DNA from: Parvularculaceae bacterium
GTDB lineage: Bacteria; Pseudomonadota; Alphaproteobacteria; Caulobacterales; Parvularculaceae
Length of the DNA stretch: 64,000 nt
Direction: 5' to 3'
NCBI GenBank assembly: GCA_028284065.1
Contig: JANQSJ010000008.1
Location: 1 to 64,000, forward strand
The notes beneath the pieces were generated by a model, which was not told the DNA's origin, made no database searches, and saw only the letters and a list, made by a program, of their open reading frames with translations. Each line of letters opens with the position of its first letter. Position 1 is the first letter of the stretch. A program made the position numbers and the translations under genes. Positions 8,250 to 18,032 of this stretch are shown piece by piece.

Positions 8250-9629
8250 TCAGAATTTTGGCGTGAACTTTTCCCGCATGGTGACGAGTTCTTCGGCGGC
8301 GGTCGGATGCAGGGCGCAGGTCGCATCGAAATCCGCCTTCGTCACGCCTGCCTTCACGGCGATAGCGAGGCATTGAATCATCTCCGGTCCGTGCTCCCCG
8401 ACGATATGAACGCCGACGACCTTGTCGCTCGCCGCGTCGACGACGATTTTCATCAGTGTTCGTTGCTCATCGCCGGTGAGCATGTGCTTCATCTGGCGAA
8501 AATCTGTCTTGTAGACGTCGACGGCGCCGAACTTGCGGCGCGCTTCCGCCTCCGTATACCCGACCGAGCCGACTGGCGGGTTCGAAAACACGGCTTTCGA
8601 GATGAAGGCGTAGTCCATTTTTTGCGGGTTGTCGTTGAATTGGGTTTCGGCGAACGCCGCGCCCTCGCGTATCGCGACCGGCGTCAGATTCACTCTGTCG
8701 GTAACGTCGCCGACGGCGAAAACACTCTCCACGGACGAGCGCGACCATTCGTCGACCTTGACGGCGCCATTTTTCCCAAGCTCAACCCCCGCCTTCTCAA
8801 GGCCTAGCCCCTCCGTCGCCGGCCGCCGCCCCACCGCCCAAAAGACGAGGTCAGCGTCGAGCTTCGTTCCATTCGACAAATGCACCCGCCGCGCGCCATT
8901 TCCGAGATCCTCAATCCCGTCGAACACAGCCTGAGTGACAACGCGAATTCCCTGACGTTTCAGCTCCGCATGGACCTGCACGGAGATATCGCTGTCGAAG
9001 TAGCGCAGGATATCCTCGCCTCGGTAAACGAGGCAGACATCGGCGCCGAGCCCTTTGAAGATGCAAGCGAATTCCACGGCGATGTAGCCGCCGCCGGCGA
9101 CCACGACGTGGTCCGGAAATCTCTCCAGATGAAAGGCTTCATTCGACGTGACGCCGAGTTCGTGCCCAGGCACAGTCTCGTCCACCCAGGGCGCGCCGCC
9201 GGTCGAAATGAGTATCTTTTCCGCGGTGACGTCCCGCCCCTCGCCGACGAGATGAACCGTATGAGGATCCTTCACGATCGCGCGCGTCTCGAAGATCTCC
9301 GCGCCGGCATTCTTCAGGTTACGGATGTAAATGCCATTCAAGCGATCAATCTCATTGTCCTTGTTCTCGATCAGCTTCGGCCAGCTGAATTGCGGCGCGC
9401 CGCTCGTCCAGCCATACCCTTTCGCTTCGTGGAACATTCGCCCGAATTCGCTTGCGTAGACGAAAAACTTCTTCGGCACACATCCGCGAATGACGCACGT
9501 GCCGCCGACGCGGTGCTCTTCCGCCACGCCGACCCGCGCGCCATAACGCGCGGCTAGGCGCGACGCGCGCACGCCGCCGGAGCCGGCGCCAATGGTGAAC
9601 AGATCAAAATCGTATGAGGCCATGGCCAT
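8250..9629 (-). CDS. gor: Glutathione-disulfide reductase
   Basis: A 459-residue class I pyridine nucleotide-disulfide oxidoreductase that reduces glutathione disulfide with NADPH in the cytoplasm. The FAD turn GAGSGG is near the N-terminus. The redox-active pair is seen in GGTCVIRGCVPKK, and the dimer-interface catalytic HPTAAEE lies near the C-terminus. The NADPH-binding turn AGGGYIA is followed by VYRGE; an arginine there is typical of NADPH-using members. Length and spacing agree with bacterial and plant-type glutathione reductases rather than lipoamide dehydrogenase, whose disulfide motif reads CLNVGC. It lies downstream of rpiA and a conserved hypothetical on the same strand, an arrangement consistent with linked NADPH and redox supply. 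Confidence 0.93.
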   Translation of the reverse strand: MAMASYDFDLFTIGAGSGGVRASRLAARYGARVGVAEEHRVGGTCVIRGCVPKKFFVYASEFGRMFHEAKGYGWTSGAPQFSWPKLIENKDNEIDRLNGIYIRNLKNAGAEIFETRAIVKDPHTVHLVGEGRDVTAEKILISTGGAPWVDETVPGHELGVTSNEAFHLERFPDHVVVAGGGYIAVEFACIFKGLGADVCLVYRGEDILRYFDSDISVQVHAELKRQGIRVVTQAVFDGIEDLGNGARRVHLSNGTKLDADLVFWAVGRRPATEGLGLEKAGVELGKNGAVKVDEWSRSSVESVFAVGDVTDRVNLTPVAIREGAAFAETQFNDNPQKMDYAFISKAVFSNPPVGSVGYTEAEARRKFGAVDVYKTDFRQMKHMLTGDEQRTLMKIVVDAASDKVVGVHIVGEHGPEMIQCLAIAVKAGVTKADFDATCALHPTAAEELVTMREKFTPKF

Positions 9630-9646
9630 TTATCCCGCAACTGTCG

Positions 9647-10243
9647 TCAAACCGGCAAAAAACCGATCCCGGTGGAAAATCGCACGTCGTTGAATTCGTT
9701 GACTTCGCGCGTAAAGGTCTCAAGAAACTCGCGATGGATGCGCTCGAAGACGGGACCGAGAGCGCCTTCGAACTGAAGCGGCGTCCTGACGCGCGGGCGC
9801 GCGGCGACATAGACGTCAAATGCCTCGGCCGTCATCTCAACCGCAATCGCCGTGCGCAGCCACAATGCGCCGGTGTCTTCGGCGTTGCCGACGATTAGCG
9901 AGAGGCCGAATCGAACCGGCTCCAGCGCGACGACCGGACGCGCCGAATAGCTGAACGCAGCCTCGCCGTAATCCTTGCGCGGATCAAACTCGCCCGCGGC
10001 CGGCACCGCGCTCACCGCGGCTCTAGGGCACCCCTCGTAATCGGCGAAGCCGTCGACAATCTCGCGCGCCAACGCCCGGCACCGCACGAGGTTCTGGAAC
10101 GCCGCCTCGCCATATTCGTGCACGGCGCGGCGTAATTCGGCGTAGCGGGCGCCATCCTCTTGTTCGGGTCCGGCTTTCAGTCGGGCGACCTTCGGTTCGT
10201 CTTGCACTCGTTCCATCCTGACGACGGCGTCTACAGCCGCCAT
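9647..10243 (-). CDS. Conserved hypothetical protein between rpiA and gor
   Basis: A protein of about 198 residues without a recognised domain. It is rich in acidic residues and arginine, has no membrane segment or signal peptide, and shows no clustered Cys/His motif. The region about residues 105-190 (from VALEPVRFGLSLIVGNAEDT onward) looks like an alpha/beta fold. Translation may begin at the ATG at 10243 or at a TTG at 10261, which would abut the rpiA stop codon exactly. Either way it is coupled to rpiA upstream, with gor following after 17 bases. Position inside this run suggests a metabolic or redox role, but nothing in the sequence says which. Confidence 0.7.
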   Translation of the reverse strand: MAAVDAVVRMERVQDEPKVARLKAGPEQEDGARYAELRRAVHEYGEAAFQNLVRCRALAREIVDGFADYEGCPRAAVSAVPAAGEFDPRKDYGEAAFSYSARPVVALEPVRFGLSLIVGNAEDTGALWLRTAIAVEMTAEAFDVYVAARPRVRTPLQFEGALGPVFERIHREFLETFTREVNEFNDVRFSTGIGFLPV

Positions 10244-10261
10244 CAAATCCCGCAACCGCAA

Positions 10262-10954
10262 TCAAAGCCTGCGGACGCCGTCGGCCCCTGCGATCAACGC
10301 GCCGTCGGCGAGTCCGATAAAGAGGCCCGTCTCGACCACGCCAGCGACAGATCCGAGAGCGGCGTTCAGCGACGATGCATCGTCAATAACGCCCAATTCC
10401 ACGTCGACTATATATCGTCCGCCATCTGTGAGGAATGCGCCGGCAGCGCCGGGACGCAGCCGAACCGGGGCGCCGCCAAGGCCCGCCTCCGCAAGAACGC
10501 CTTTTAGCCGCGACATCGTCAGTCCCCACAGCGCCGGCTCCACCTCCAAGGGTAGGGGAAACGCGCCGAGCCTGCGAACGATTTTGCTGTCGTCGGCGAT
10601 CACAATGAACTGTTCGGCCGCCTCAGCGACGATTTTCTCACGCAAAAGCGCGCCGCCCCCGCCCTTGATCAGCGTCAGGTCAGGTCCGACTTCGTCCGCG
10701 CCATCAACCGCGAGATCAATCCTTGTCGTTTCATCAGGGTCGATGACCTTCAGTCCCGCCGTTTCCGCCGCCTTTCGGGTCGCTTCAGACGTGGGAACGC
10801 ATCGAAGGTCGCCGGCCGCTCCAAAACGTTCCGCGGTGAGCGCAATGAAATGCGCCGCGGTGGACCCGGTGCCGAGGCCAAGCGTCATGCCCGGCTGGAC
10901 AAGCTCCAAGGCGGCGGCCGCCGCCGCGCGCTTCAACTCATCGGCGCTCGCCAT
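10262..10954 (-). CDS. rpiA: Ribose-5-phosphate isomerase A
   Basis: A 230-residue cytoplasmic enzyme interconverting ribose 5-phosphate and ribulose 5-phosphate in the non-oxidative pentose phosphate pathway. Family motifs are clear: GLGTGSTAAHFI near the N-terminus (phosphate-binding), DLAVDGADEV (catalytic Asp residues), and KGGGGALLREKIVAEAA (catalytic Glu and Lys). The length is that of RpiA rather than the unrelated RpiB. The start at 10954 is set by the family N-terminus; the upstream in-frame extension runs into glmU. It lies 34 bases downstream of glmU on the same strand. Confidence 0.95.
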   Translation of the reverse strand: MASADELKRAAAAAALELVQPGMTLGLGTGSTAAHFIALTAERFGAAGDLRCVPTSEATRKAAETAGLKVIDPDETTRIDLAVDGADEVGPDLTLIKGGGGALLREKIVAEAAEQFIVIADDSKIVRRLGAFPLPLEVEPALWGLTMSRLKGVLAEAGLGGAPVRLRPGAAGAFLTDGGRYIVDVELGVIDDASSLNAALGSVAGVVETGLFIGLADGALIAGADGVRRL

Positions 10955-10988
10955 GGGCGCTCCCTCATGTGCGGCGCAGCGGCCGACC

Positions 10989-12332
10989 CTACATCTTTTT
11001 CTTGCCGCCGCGCAGTTTGGCCGCCCAGCCGGGCACATCCCGCTGTCGCCCGCGGGCGACAGCGAGCGCGTCCGACGGCACATCGCGCGTGATGACGGAA
11101 CCGGAGCCCACATAGGCCCCGCCGCCGATCGTTACCGGCGCGACCAGGGCCGAATTCGATCCAACAAATGCGCCGGCGCCGATGTCGGTAAAGTGCTTCG
11201 CATACCCATCATAATTGCAGGTGATGACGCCGGCGCCGATATTCGCCGCGACGCCGACGCGCGCGTCGCCCACATAGCTGAGGTGGGACGCTTTTGCGCC
11301 CGCCTCGAACCGGGCGTTTTTCACCTCAACGAAGTTGCCGATCTTGACGTCCGCGTCGAGGTCGGCGCCAGGACGCAGCCGCGCAAAAGGCCCGACATGG
11401 GCGTCGGGGCCGATGTCACAGCCCTCTAGGTGGCAGTACGCCTTAATCCGCGCGCCGCGCGCGATCCTGACGCCTGGACCGATGAATACGCCGGGTTCAA
11501 TAACGACGTCTTGGTCGATTTCTGCGTCAAAGGAAAAATACACTGTCTGCGGATCGATAAGAGTAACCCCAGCCTCCATCGTCTCCGCGCGGCGTCGCGC
11601 CTGATACGCCGCCTCAGCGGCGGCAAGATCAGCCCTTGAATTGACGCCCATGACTTCGGTTGGGTCGGCTTCGATCGCCGCGCAACAAAGCTCCTCGGCG
11701 CGCGCGATAGCGACAAGGTCGGTTAGGTAAAATTCGCCCTTCGCATTGTTGTCAGTCAGCTGCGGCAGGCCGCGGCGCAGGAAAGCGGAGTCGATCGCCA
11801 TGACGCCGGAATTGACGAGCCCAATCTCCAGCTCCTCGGGGCTTGCGTCCTTCGCCTCAACTATCGCGGCAAGCGCGCCGTCGGCGTCGCGCTTAAGACG
11901 GCCATAAGCGCCCGGGTCGCGGGGCCGAAAGCCCAAAACGGCCACGGCGGCGCCATCTCCTATGCATTCCACGAGCCGGCGCATCGTCGTGGGCGAGACA
12001 AAAGGCGTGTCCGCATAAAGAACGATCACCACGCCCTCGAAGCCTTCGAGCGCCGGCGCCGCCTTCATTACCGCATCGCCTGTCCCGCGAGGCGGGGCCT
12101 GAACGGCGACCACGATATTCTTGTCAATTCCTTGCGCAACGTCGCCCACTTCCGACGCGTGATCGCCGATGACGACGGCCTTGCGGGCGGGCCTCAGCGC
12201 GCCTGCGGCGGCCATGACATGGCCGAGCATGGAACGGCCGGCGATCTCGTGCAGCACTTTGGGCGTCGCCGACCGCATGCGCGTTCCATGGCCCGCCGCC
12301 AGAATCACCGTCGCAACAGAAGCCGCCGCCAT
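10989..12332 (-). CDS. glmU: Bifunctional GlmU: GlcNAc-1-P uridyltransferase / GlcN-1-P acetyltransferase
   Basis: A 447-residue bifunctional enzyme for the last two steps of UDP-N-acetylglucosamine synthesis, feeding peptidoglycan and lipid A. The N-terminal half begins with the nucleotidyltransferase signature LAAGHGTRMRS followed by PKVLHEIAG. The C-terminal half (from about residue 240) is a left-handed beta-helix of hexapeptide repeats, with the acetyltransferase block KASHLSYVGDA and NIGAGVITCNYDG. The ATG at 12332 is chosen because it opens the canonical N-terminus and has GGAGG upstream; an upstream in-frame start at 12398 would add a basic extension. It is first in a minus-strand run with rpiA and gor. 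Confidence 0.95.
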   Translation of the reverse strand: MAAASVATVILAAGHGTRMRSATPKVLHEIAGRSMLGHVMAAAGALRPARKAVVIGDHASEVGDVAQGIDKNIVVAVQAPPRGTGDAVMKAAPALEGFEGVVIVLYADTPFVSPTTMRRLVECIGDGAAVAVLGFRPRDPGAYGRLKRDADGALAAIVEAKDASPEELEIGLVNSGVMAIDSAFLRRGLPQLTDNNAKGEFYLTDLVAIARAEELCCAAIEADPTEVMGVNSRADLAAAEAAYQARRRAETMEAGVTLIDPQTVYFSFDAEIDQDVVIEPGVFIGPGVRIARGARIKAYCHLEGCDIGPDAHVGPFARLRPGADLDADVKIGNFVEVKNARFEAGAKASHLSYVGDARVGVAANIGAGVITCNYDGYAKHFTDIGAGAFVGSNSALVAPVTIGGGAYVGSGSVITRDVPSDALAVARGRQRDVPGWAAKLRGGKKKM

Positions 12333-12654
12333 AGGTCGTTTCCGCCTCCGCCCCGCAGGTATCGCCGCCTTAATTTCACGATCCTCGCCGGCGTTCAAAT
12401 GTTCCGGCGTGACCGCAGCTCAGAACGAGCCGACGGCGGTAAAGGAAACGTCGCGGAAGAGAGACGGCGGCGCAATAGCGATGGCGCCGCAATGACCACC
12501 GCGCCAAGGGGGCGTGAAACCCCGCCTGCTGAACGGTCATCTGAAGACCGGACAGTCAATATCGCAAGCTAGGAGGAACAATCGCGCGACAATGCGCGAC
12601 TTGTCGTCCAGCCCAACCGAAACCCACAAACGCTCGGCGGCTTGGCCCCTGAAC
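12333..12654. other. Intergenic region upstream of glmU
   Basis: This stretch separates glmU from the 65-aa gene. No conserved ORF or RNA fold was recognised. It must hold the glmU promoter; TTGACT occurs on the minus strand near 12555 but no convincing -10 follows at proper distance. Confidence 0.4.
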
Positions 12655-12852
12655 TTATGCGTCCGCCATGGCGTTTCGGCGCGGCATACCATTGACCATA
12701 TCGCTTCGAACGTCCGTCCGCGCGGACCGCATTGTCGATACGAAACCTTCTGGCCTCATTTCGACATCCACTTCGAAGCCTTTTTTACGCCAAAACTCGC
12801 GAATCTTAGCAGCTAAACGAGCTGCGCCGTCTTCATCGCAAAGGTCCGACAT
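12655..12852 (-). CDS. Small conserved alphaproteobacterial protein (65 aa)
   Basis: A 65-residue protein with no signal peptide or membrane segment. It has an amphipathic N-terminal helix (AARLAAKIREFWRKKG), then a short beta-like segment and the block RTDVRSDMVNGMP near the C-terminus. That block (VRSD-x-VNG-x-P) recurs, as I recall, in small hypothetical proteins annotated across Caulobacterales-type genomes, so I regard the gene as real despite its size. A plausible sigma-70-type promoter lies 42-69 bases upstream of the start. Function unknown. Confidence 0.65.
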   Translation of the reverse strand: MSDLCDEDGAARLAAKIREFWRKKGFEVDVEMRPEGFVSTMRSARTDVRSDMVNGMPRRNAMADA

Positions 12853-12893
12853 CCATTCACCCCAGTCGCGTGCAGTGCGTCACATCGCGGGAA

Positions 12894-12921
12894 AGATTAA
12901 AAGCGGGACTGATTTTTTCAA
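12894..12921 (-). promoter_or_regulatory. Putative sigma-70 promoter for the 65-aa gene
   Basis: On the minus strand TTGAAA (12921-12916) is followed after 16 bases by TAATCT (12899-12894). Transcription would start near 12887, about 35 bases before the start codon. The surrounding DNA is strikingly AT-rich for this replicon. Confidence 0.4.
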
Positions 12922-13198
12922 GGGAAAAATGATCCAAAACATAATGCATCGCCATAGAAAACCTTTCAAAAATAAGGCGCTATGCTGCATCGCAGCATCG
13001 CTCGGCGACGTGGATTTGTTCCTGGCGCCGCCCAAAATTGAGTCGTTCCACGCACTTAAAATGATTGAAGTCAGTTCGCTTCATTCGGAATCCAGCTAGC
13101 CTAAATCAGCACGGTCTTTATGCGCCTATGACCGAAGATATTTATTCTGTACAGGTACAAAACCCGCCGTCAGGCCCGCCAATGCCGTATCGACACTC
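12922..13198. other. AT-richer intergenic region with a perfect hairpin
   Basis: No convincing gene is seen. The segment contains a perfect 7-bp inverted repeat with a 3-base loop (ATGCTGC, ATC, GCAGCAT) at 12982-12998, and a second short repeat TGTAC-AG-GTACA at 13148-13159 near the end of the hybrid kinase gene. Neither has a clear T-run. The segment could contain a terminator or a small RNA, but nothing more can be supported. Confidence 0.3.
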
Positions 13199-16036
13199 TT
13201 ATGCGGCGTCTCTTCGCAGCGCGTTTCGCAGCGCCGGCAAGCCCGCATGGGTCGCGGTAAACGCCGCACGCAGCTCGCGCATCAGATCTGCGGCGTCCTC
13301 ACCCTCCGAGGCGACCGCTTCGATCTCCTTGCAGATATCCGCAAGCTTGCGGGCGCCGAGGTTAAGGCTCATCGACTTTAAAGCGTGCGCGGCGCTCGCG
13401 GTTTCTGCGCGATCATCGCCCTGAAGCGACTTCGCGACGCGCAGCATCGCTGGCTTGGAGTGTTCTTCAAAGAGGTTCACAGCACGCTGAACGAGGTCGC
13501 CGCTACCGCTGTCCATTTCCTTCAACTGGTCCAAAGCCGTCATATCAAAAACACCGTCCGTCACCGGATCGGCTTCATCCGCATCGGCGGCGGGGTCCTC
13601 ATCTTCCTTATTTTCAAGGGGCGGCGCGCCAGCCATTTCCCGTTCATGGTCCTTTATCTCTATATTGGCGGCCTGAAGGGCGCTTTCCTCCGCGGCCGTC
13701 CGCGGCGTCGCCTCGCCGACGGGCGCGAGATGGCCGCGAATCGCGTTGGCAAGCATGGAAATAGTGAACGGCTTCGTCAGATAGTCATCCATCCCGGCGG
13801 CCCGCCACTCCTCGCTACCGCCAGCGACATGCGCAGTCAGGGCGAGGATCGGCAATCGCTCGCGTCCTTCTTCCTGCTCGCGCTTGCGGATTGCGCGTGT
13901 CGCCTCAAACCCGTCCATGACCGGCATTGAGCAATCCATCAGCACCAAAGCGAAATCCCCTGCCGCGATCGCCTCGGTCGCCTCGCGTCCGTCGTTCACG
14001 ACCGTCGGAGACAGGCCGAGACGCGTCAGCGCCTCCTTGACGACCTCGCGGTTCACGGGGCTGTCATCCGCGGCGAGGACCTTGTCGCCATCGAAAACCG
14101 GAAGAGCGGCGCCTGACTCGCCGCCCGCCCGAACCGCCGAGCGCCCGCGCAGACGGCCCTGCAGCGCACGCTCGATCAGGGCAATCACGTCGGAACGGGA
14201 AAACGGCTTAATCAACAAGTCGTCTGCGGCCCCGCGTTCAAGAAGCCGGTCCGGCGCGGCGTCGCCAAGCTCGCTGACGCATATGCGCGCCGGCACCCAG
14301 CCGTCGCCGGCGGGAGCCTCTTCGGCGTGCCCTTTAAGAAAATCGGCGGAGGCGAAGACAAGATCGGCGTACGCGACCTGCGCCGCGAGCCCGCCCATTT
14401 TCTCGTCCTCGACAATCTGCGCTGTGAACCCGGCCTCTTCCAGATAGCGGGAGATCATCACCGCGCTCGCCCGCCCCGGCATCGACACGATCGCCTTCTT
14501 GCCGCGCGGCGCCTCGATCATCCGGGCAGGCGGCGCAATGACATTAGTTGGTATCGTGATGAAAAATCGAGAACCTTTTCCATGGCGGGAATTAACGCCA
14601 ATTTCGCCGCCCATTCGTTCAACCAGCTTCTGACAGATGGCAAGTCCCAGCCCGGTGCCGCCGAACTTCCGCGTCGTCGTCTGGTCAACCTGTGAAAACG
14701 CTTCGAATATCGCCTTTTGCTTTTCGATCGGAATGCCAACGCCGGTATCGGCGACGGAGAATTCCACAAGGCACTCGCCGTCGCTGGACGGCAACCGTTT
14801 CGCCGTGACGATAACGCTGCCGTCATGGGTGAACTTCAGCGCGTTGTTCACGAGGTTCGACAGGATCTGGTTGAGGCGGACCGGGTCTCCCTCAATCACT
14901 TCCGGCACGTCCGGCGCGACGTATGACGCAAGATCAACGCCCGCTGAACTCGCCCGTTCCCAGAAAAGGCCAATCACGTCGTTTATGAGTTCAGCTGGCT
15001 TAACCGGAATCCGCTCAAGCTCAAGCCGACCGGCTTCGATTTTCGAAAAGTCGAGAATATCATTGATAATCGTCAGCAGACTCTGGCCCGACTTGACGAT
15101 AACATCCGCGTAGCGCTTTTGGCGAGGCGGCAACTGAGCATTGCTCAAGAGCTCCGCCATCACCAGCATTCCATTCATTGGCGTACGAATTTCGTGGCTC
15201 ATCGTCGCCAGAAACTCTGATTTCGCCTGACTGGCGTCCTCAGCGGCCTCCTTCGCCACTTTCAACTCATTGGTGCGTTTACGAACTATTTTTTGCAGGT
15301 TCTGCTGATGCGCGAGCAGTTTGGCGTCCCGCTCCTGGATTTCGTTCAGCATCTCATTGAAAGTATCGACGAGGTAGCCGGTCTCATCCTCGCTGATGCG
15401 GACCGCTCGCCGGCCAAAATCTCCTGTTCGGCGCACTGCCGTCATGACGCGCGCAAGATCGAAAATAGGCCGCGTGACCGCACGCTGCATTCGCAATGCG
15501 ACCAGCAGCCCGAGCGCGGTCGAAAAGACAGCGGCGAACATCGCGTCCCACAAGAGGTCGCGCACCGCATCGAACATCGGCGTCGCCTGCGCGGTCATGG
15601 TCAGCCAGCCGACGCGGCGCCCATCCTTGACAATATCTATACGGACCTGCGGCCCGTCGTGCGGATTGGACTGCGCGGATGCCTGGGGCATTTGTCCCAC
15701 GGTGCGTTCGGCGAGAACACGGCCGTCAACGTCCTCGACCCTGACAAACACAATCCGCGGCAGCCGTCCGGCGGCCGCAATCGCATCGTTCGTCAGGCTT
15801 GCATTGCGGGCGTTGACAGGCTCGGCGAGCGCAGTCGCGAATAGCGCTGCGGTCGTGTTGAGTTTCGCGGCCTCGTCGACGCGAAACTGACGCATCTCGC
15901 GCCATACAGAAGATCCGCTCGCCACGACGACCGCGCCGAGAATCGCGACCACGACGAGCAGCGTCAATCGCCCGCGCAATGACTCCTTGGGACGCGCCAC
16001 CACCGTTCGCATCCTCCCCGCGTGAAATGCCAACAA
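13199..16036 (-). CDS. Membrane hybrid histidine kinase with pseudo-receiver, receiver and HPt domains
   Basis: A 945-residue BarA-like phosphorelay kinase. Two membrane segments (about residues 24-46 and 165-185) flank a periplasmic sensor region; a HAMP domain and coiled coil follow. HisKA carries the phosphoacceptor in [10 protein letters not shown] and HATPase shows NALKF, DTGVGI and GTGLGL. A first receiver-like domain (about 540-650) lacks the acidic pocket and phosphoacceptor Asp. The second (about 680-800) is complete, with the Asp in [15 protein letters not shown]-terminal HPt domain carries its histidine in [10 protein letters not shown]. The start is uncertain (TTG at 16036 or ATG at 16012). 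It is transcribed away from the neighbouring REC-kinase gene, with about 184 bases between them. Signal unknown. Confidence 0.9.
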   Translation of the reverse strand: MLAFHAGRMRTVVARPKESLRGRLTLLVVVAILGAVVVASGSSVWREMRQFRVDEAAKLNTTAALFATALAEPVNARNASLTNDAIAAAGRLPRIVFVRVEDVDGRVLAERTVGQMPQASAQSNPHDGPQVRIDIVKDGRRVGWLTMTAQATPMFDAVRDLLWDAMFAAVFSTALGLLVALRMQRAVTRPIFDLARVMTAVRRTGDFGRRAVRISEDETGYLVDTFNEMLNEIQERDAKLLAHQQNLQKIVRKRTNELKVAKEAAEDASQAKSEFLATMSHEIRTPMNGMLVMAELLSNAQLPPRQKRYADVIVKSGQSLLTIINDILDFSKIEAGRLELERIPVKPAELINDVIGLFWERASSAGVDLASYVAPDVPEVIEGDPVRLNQILSNLVNNALKFTHDGSVIVTAKRLPSSDGECLVEFSVADTGVGIPIEKQKAIFEAFSQVDQTTTRKFGGTGLGLAICQKLVERMGGEIGVNSRHGKGSRFFITIPTNVIAPPARMIEAPRGKKAIVSMPGRASAVMISRYLEEAGFTAQIVEDEKMGGLAAQVAYADLVFASADFLKGHAEEAPAGDGWVPARICVSELGDAAPDRLLERGAADDLLIKPFSRSDVIALIERALQGRLRGRSAVRAGGESGAALPVFDGDKVLAADDSPVNREVVKEALTRLGLSPTVVNDGREATEAIAAGDFALVLMDCSMPVMDGFEATRAIRKREQEEGRERLPILALTAHVAGGSEEWRAAGMDDYLTKPFTISMLANAIRGHLAPVGEATPRTAAEESALQAANIEIKDHEREMAGAPPLENKEDEDPAADADEADPVTDGVFDMTALDQLKEMDSGSGDLVQRAVNLFEEHSKPAMLRVAKSLQGDDRAETASAAHALKSMSLNLGARKLADICKEIEAVASEGEDAADLMRELRAAFTATHAGLPALRNALRRDAA

Positions 16037-16127
16037 ACTCTTTAAGCATCTTCCGAATAACTTGCGATTTCATTGCTTTGATCCACGCAGAATTCGGCCG
16101 CCAAAGCTGACGCGCGAAAAGGCCCTG

Positions 16128-16142
16128 TTAACTCCAAGTTCA
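16128..16142 (+). promoter_or_regulatory. CtrA-box-like sequence between divergent kinases
   Basis: TTAA, seven bases, TTCA: one mismatch from the CtrA consensus TTAA-N7-TTAA. It lies about 80 bases ahead of the REC-kinase start and in the shared control region of the two divergent kinase genes. The match is short, so chance is a real possibility. Confidence 0.25.
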
Positions 16143-16220
16143 GTAGGTTGCAGGCGTTCGGTCGCGTGCTCGCCGCGGGAAAGCCGCGAGGGGGAGAACT
16201 GGCCGGCGGCGGAAAAGGCG

Positions 16221-17399
16221 ATGACGCGCGCAACCAGAATTCTGATAGTCGACGACGATCCGCTGATGCGGGAGATCGCCAGCGCCAAGCTTGCCGACGC
16301 CGGCTACGCCACCTTGACGGCGGAAAACGGCCGTGACGCCCTCGGCAAGCTCAAAGGCGCGCAGGTCGAACTCGTCATCGCGGATCTCGATATGCCGGTC
16401 ATGACCGGTTACGCGCTCACGGAGGCGATGCGTCGATCGAAGGATCTGCGCACGACGCCGGTTATCGTCATCACTGGCAGCGAACACGCCGAAGCGGTGG
16501 AGCGGGCGTTCGCGGTGGGCGCCACGTCCTTTGTCGCTAAGCCCGTCAACTGGACGCTCCTCAGCCATGCCGTCAAATTCGTTCTGAAGGCGGCGCGCGA
16601 CCAGCGCGCGCTGCGTATCGCGCGAGACCAGGCTGAGGCCGGCGCGCGCTTTCGCGATAGCTTGATGTCGCTCATGAGCCATGAGCTGCGCACGCCGCTT
16701 AATGCGATTATCGGTTTCGGCCAGATCCTCGGCGAACAGTTCGAGCGCAATCACGACCACGTGCACAGAGAATACGCCGACTACATCGTCGACGGCGGGC
16801 GCCGGCTCTTAAACTCAGTGTCGGATATGTTGCTCGCCTCAGACGCGCGCTCCGGGCCAATCGCCATCAACGACGTCGATTGCGTGCTCCACGATATCTT
16901 CGATCTCGCCCTCACCCAAACGGAAAAATCCACCGCCGCAATGGATGCGAAGATCCGGCTCGCCGTGCACGATCCCGATCTCGAAGTGCGCTGCGACAGG
17001 CAGCTCATCGCGCGCGCGATCTCCAAGCTTATCGACAACTCGCTGAAGTTCGGCGAACGCGGCGTGGAGATTATCGTCGCATCGATGCGCTCGGACGCAG
17101 GCGACCTCGTTATCGTCGTCAAGGACAACGGCCCTGGCATCGCGCCGGAAAAACTGCGGGCGGCGACGCAGCCATTCACGCAACTGGATATGTCGCTGCG
17201 TCGCTCAAAAGAAGGGCTGGGTCTTGGCCTTCCATTGGTGCGCGCGATCGCGTCGGCGCACGGCGCGCGGTTCCGGCTCGATGCAAATCCGGGAAAAGGG
17301 GCCTGCGCCGCAATCATCTTCCCCGCGGCCCGCGTCGGCGTGAAGTCCGTCGCGCGTGATGTTGAGCCGGAGCAAGCGATGATGGGCCGGGCCTCCTGA
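16221..17399 (+). CDS. Soluble response-regulator/histidine-kinase fusion
   Basis: A 392-residue cytoplasmic protein. Residues 1-120 form a receiver domain, with acidic pocket IVDDDP and phosphoacceptor Asp in VIADLDMPVMTG. Then come HisKA, with the phosphohistidine in [13 protein letters not shown], and a HATPase domain with NSLKFG, DNGPGI and GLGLGLPL. No membrane segment is present. A receiver placed ahead of the kinase implies that another kinase or phosphotransferase controls its activity. It is divergent from the HPt-bearing hybrid kinase, which is a candidate donor, but pairing is inference. The ATG at 16221 has GGAAAAGG ahead of it; the upstream in-frame extension is not family-like. 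Confidence 0.88.
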   Translation: MTRATRILIVDDDPLMREIASAKLADAGYATLTAENGRDALGKLKGAQVELVIADLDMPVMTGYALTEAMRRSKDLRTTPVIVITGSEHAEAVERAFAVGATSFVAKPVNWTLLSHAVKFVLKAARDQRALRIARDQAEAGARFRDSLMSLMSHELRTPLNAIIGFGQILGEQFERNHDHVHREYADYIVDGGRRLLNSVSDMLLASDARSGPIAINDVDCVLHDIFDLALTQTEKSTAAMDAKIRLAVHDPDLEVRCDRQLIARAISKLIDNSLKFGERGVEIIVASMRSDAGDLVIVVKDNGPGIAPEKLRAATQPFTQLDMSLRRSKEGLGLGLPLVRAIASAHGARFRLDANPGKGACAAIIFPAARVGVKSVARDVEPEQAMMGRAS

Positions 17400-17738
17400 G
17401 GCATTTCAGGCGACGCGGCATGAAGCATGGAGTGCTGCTGGACGCTTCTCTGCCTGGAAACGCCTCAACACGAAAATCTGGCGCAAATAGGCGGTTCCAA
17501 CTGGAGCGGAAACGGTTTGGATATGCATCGTCCGAGGCCGACCGGGACTTCAAGGCTAAAGGCCTTCTGAGCCATTCCTTACGTGCCGCAGCGAGGCCGT
17601 TCATATGACCAATTCCGCGGCCGGGCGACCGCCATGCGCAAAAGCGTCATCATTGATCTTGACCCAGCGCCGCCATTCGCTAGTGACGTGCGGCTGGTCG
17701 ATGCAGGCTGCCGTTCGGGTCATGCATGGGCTCATTCA
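17400..17738. other. Intergenic region before tRNA-Val
   Basis: Short ORFs here (for example 17420-17608) look non-conserved, with arginine-rich composition. No RNA fold was recognised except the tRNA that follows. No integrase or repeat marks the tRNA as an attachment site. Confidence 0.4.
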
Positions 17739-17813
17739 GGGCGCGTAGCTCAGCGGGAGAGCACTACGTTCACACCGTAGGGGTCGCTGGTTCAATCCCA
17801 GCCGCGCCCACCA
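17739..17813 (+). tRNA. tRNA-Val (anticodon CAC)
   Basis: The segment folds as a 75-base tRNA including encoded CCA. The acceptor stem is GGGCGCG with CGCGCCC, the D-arm TAGCTCAGCGGGAGAGCA, the anticodon stem CTACG/CGTAG with loop TTCACAC, and the T-arm GGTTCAATCC. The anticodon CAC reads GUG valine codons, which are frequent in a GC-rich genome. Confidence 0.96.
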
Positions 17814-18032
17814 CTTTAGATGTCTCGCGGCGGTTCGCTTCGCCCGCTCCGATGGGGCGGCATCAACGATGAAGCTGAAGTCAGGGTTCGAATGACGCGC
17901 AGGCGCCGCCTTTAGAAAGTTGCAGCGAATCTGGACGACAGGCCTCGCGCAGCAACACGCGCAAAGAACCGCTTGGAGCTGTTTGCCCGACGCGCCTTAA
18001 GCGCAAACGACTCTCTCCCCGCCCGATACCGC

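Noticed and set aside
17583..17780. ORF running into tRNA-Val
   Set aside because: It overlaps the tRNA and has no conserved features.
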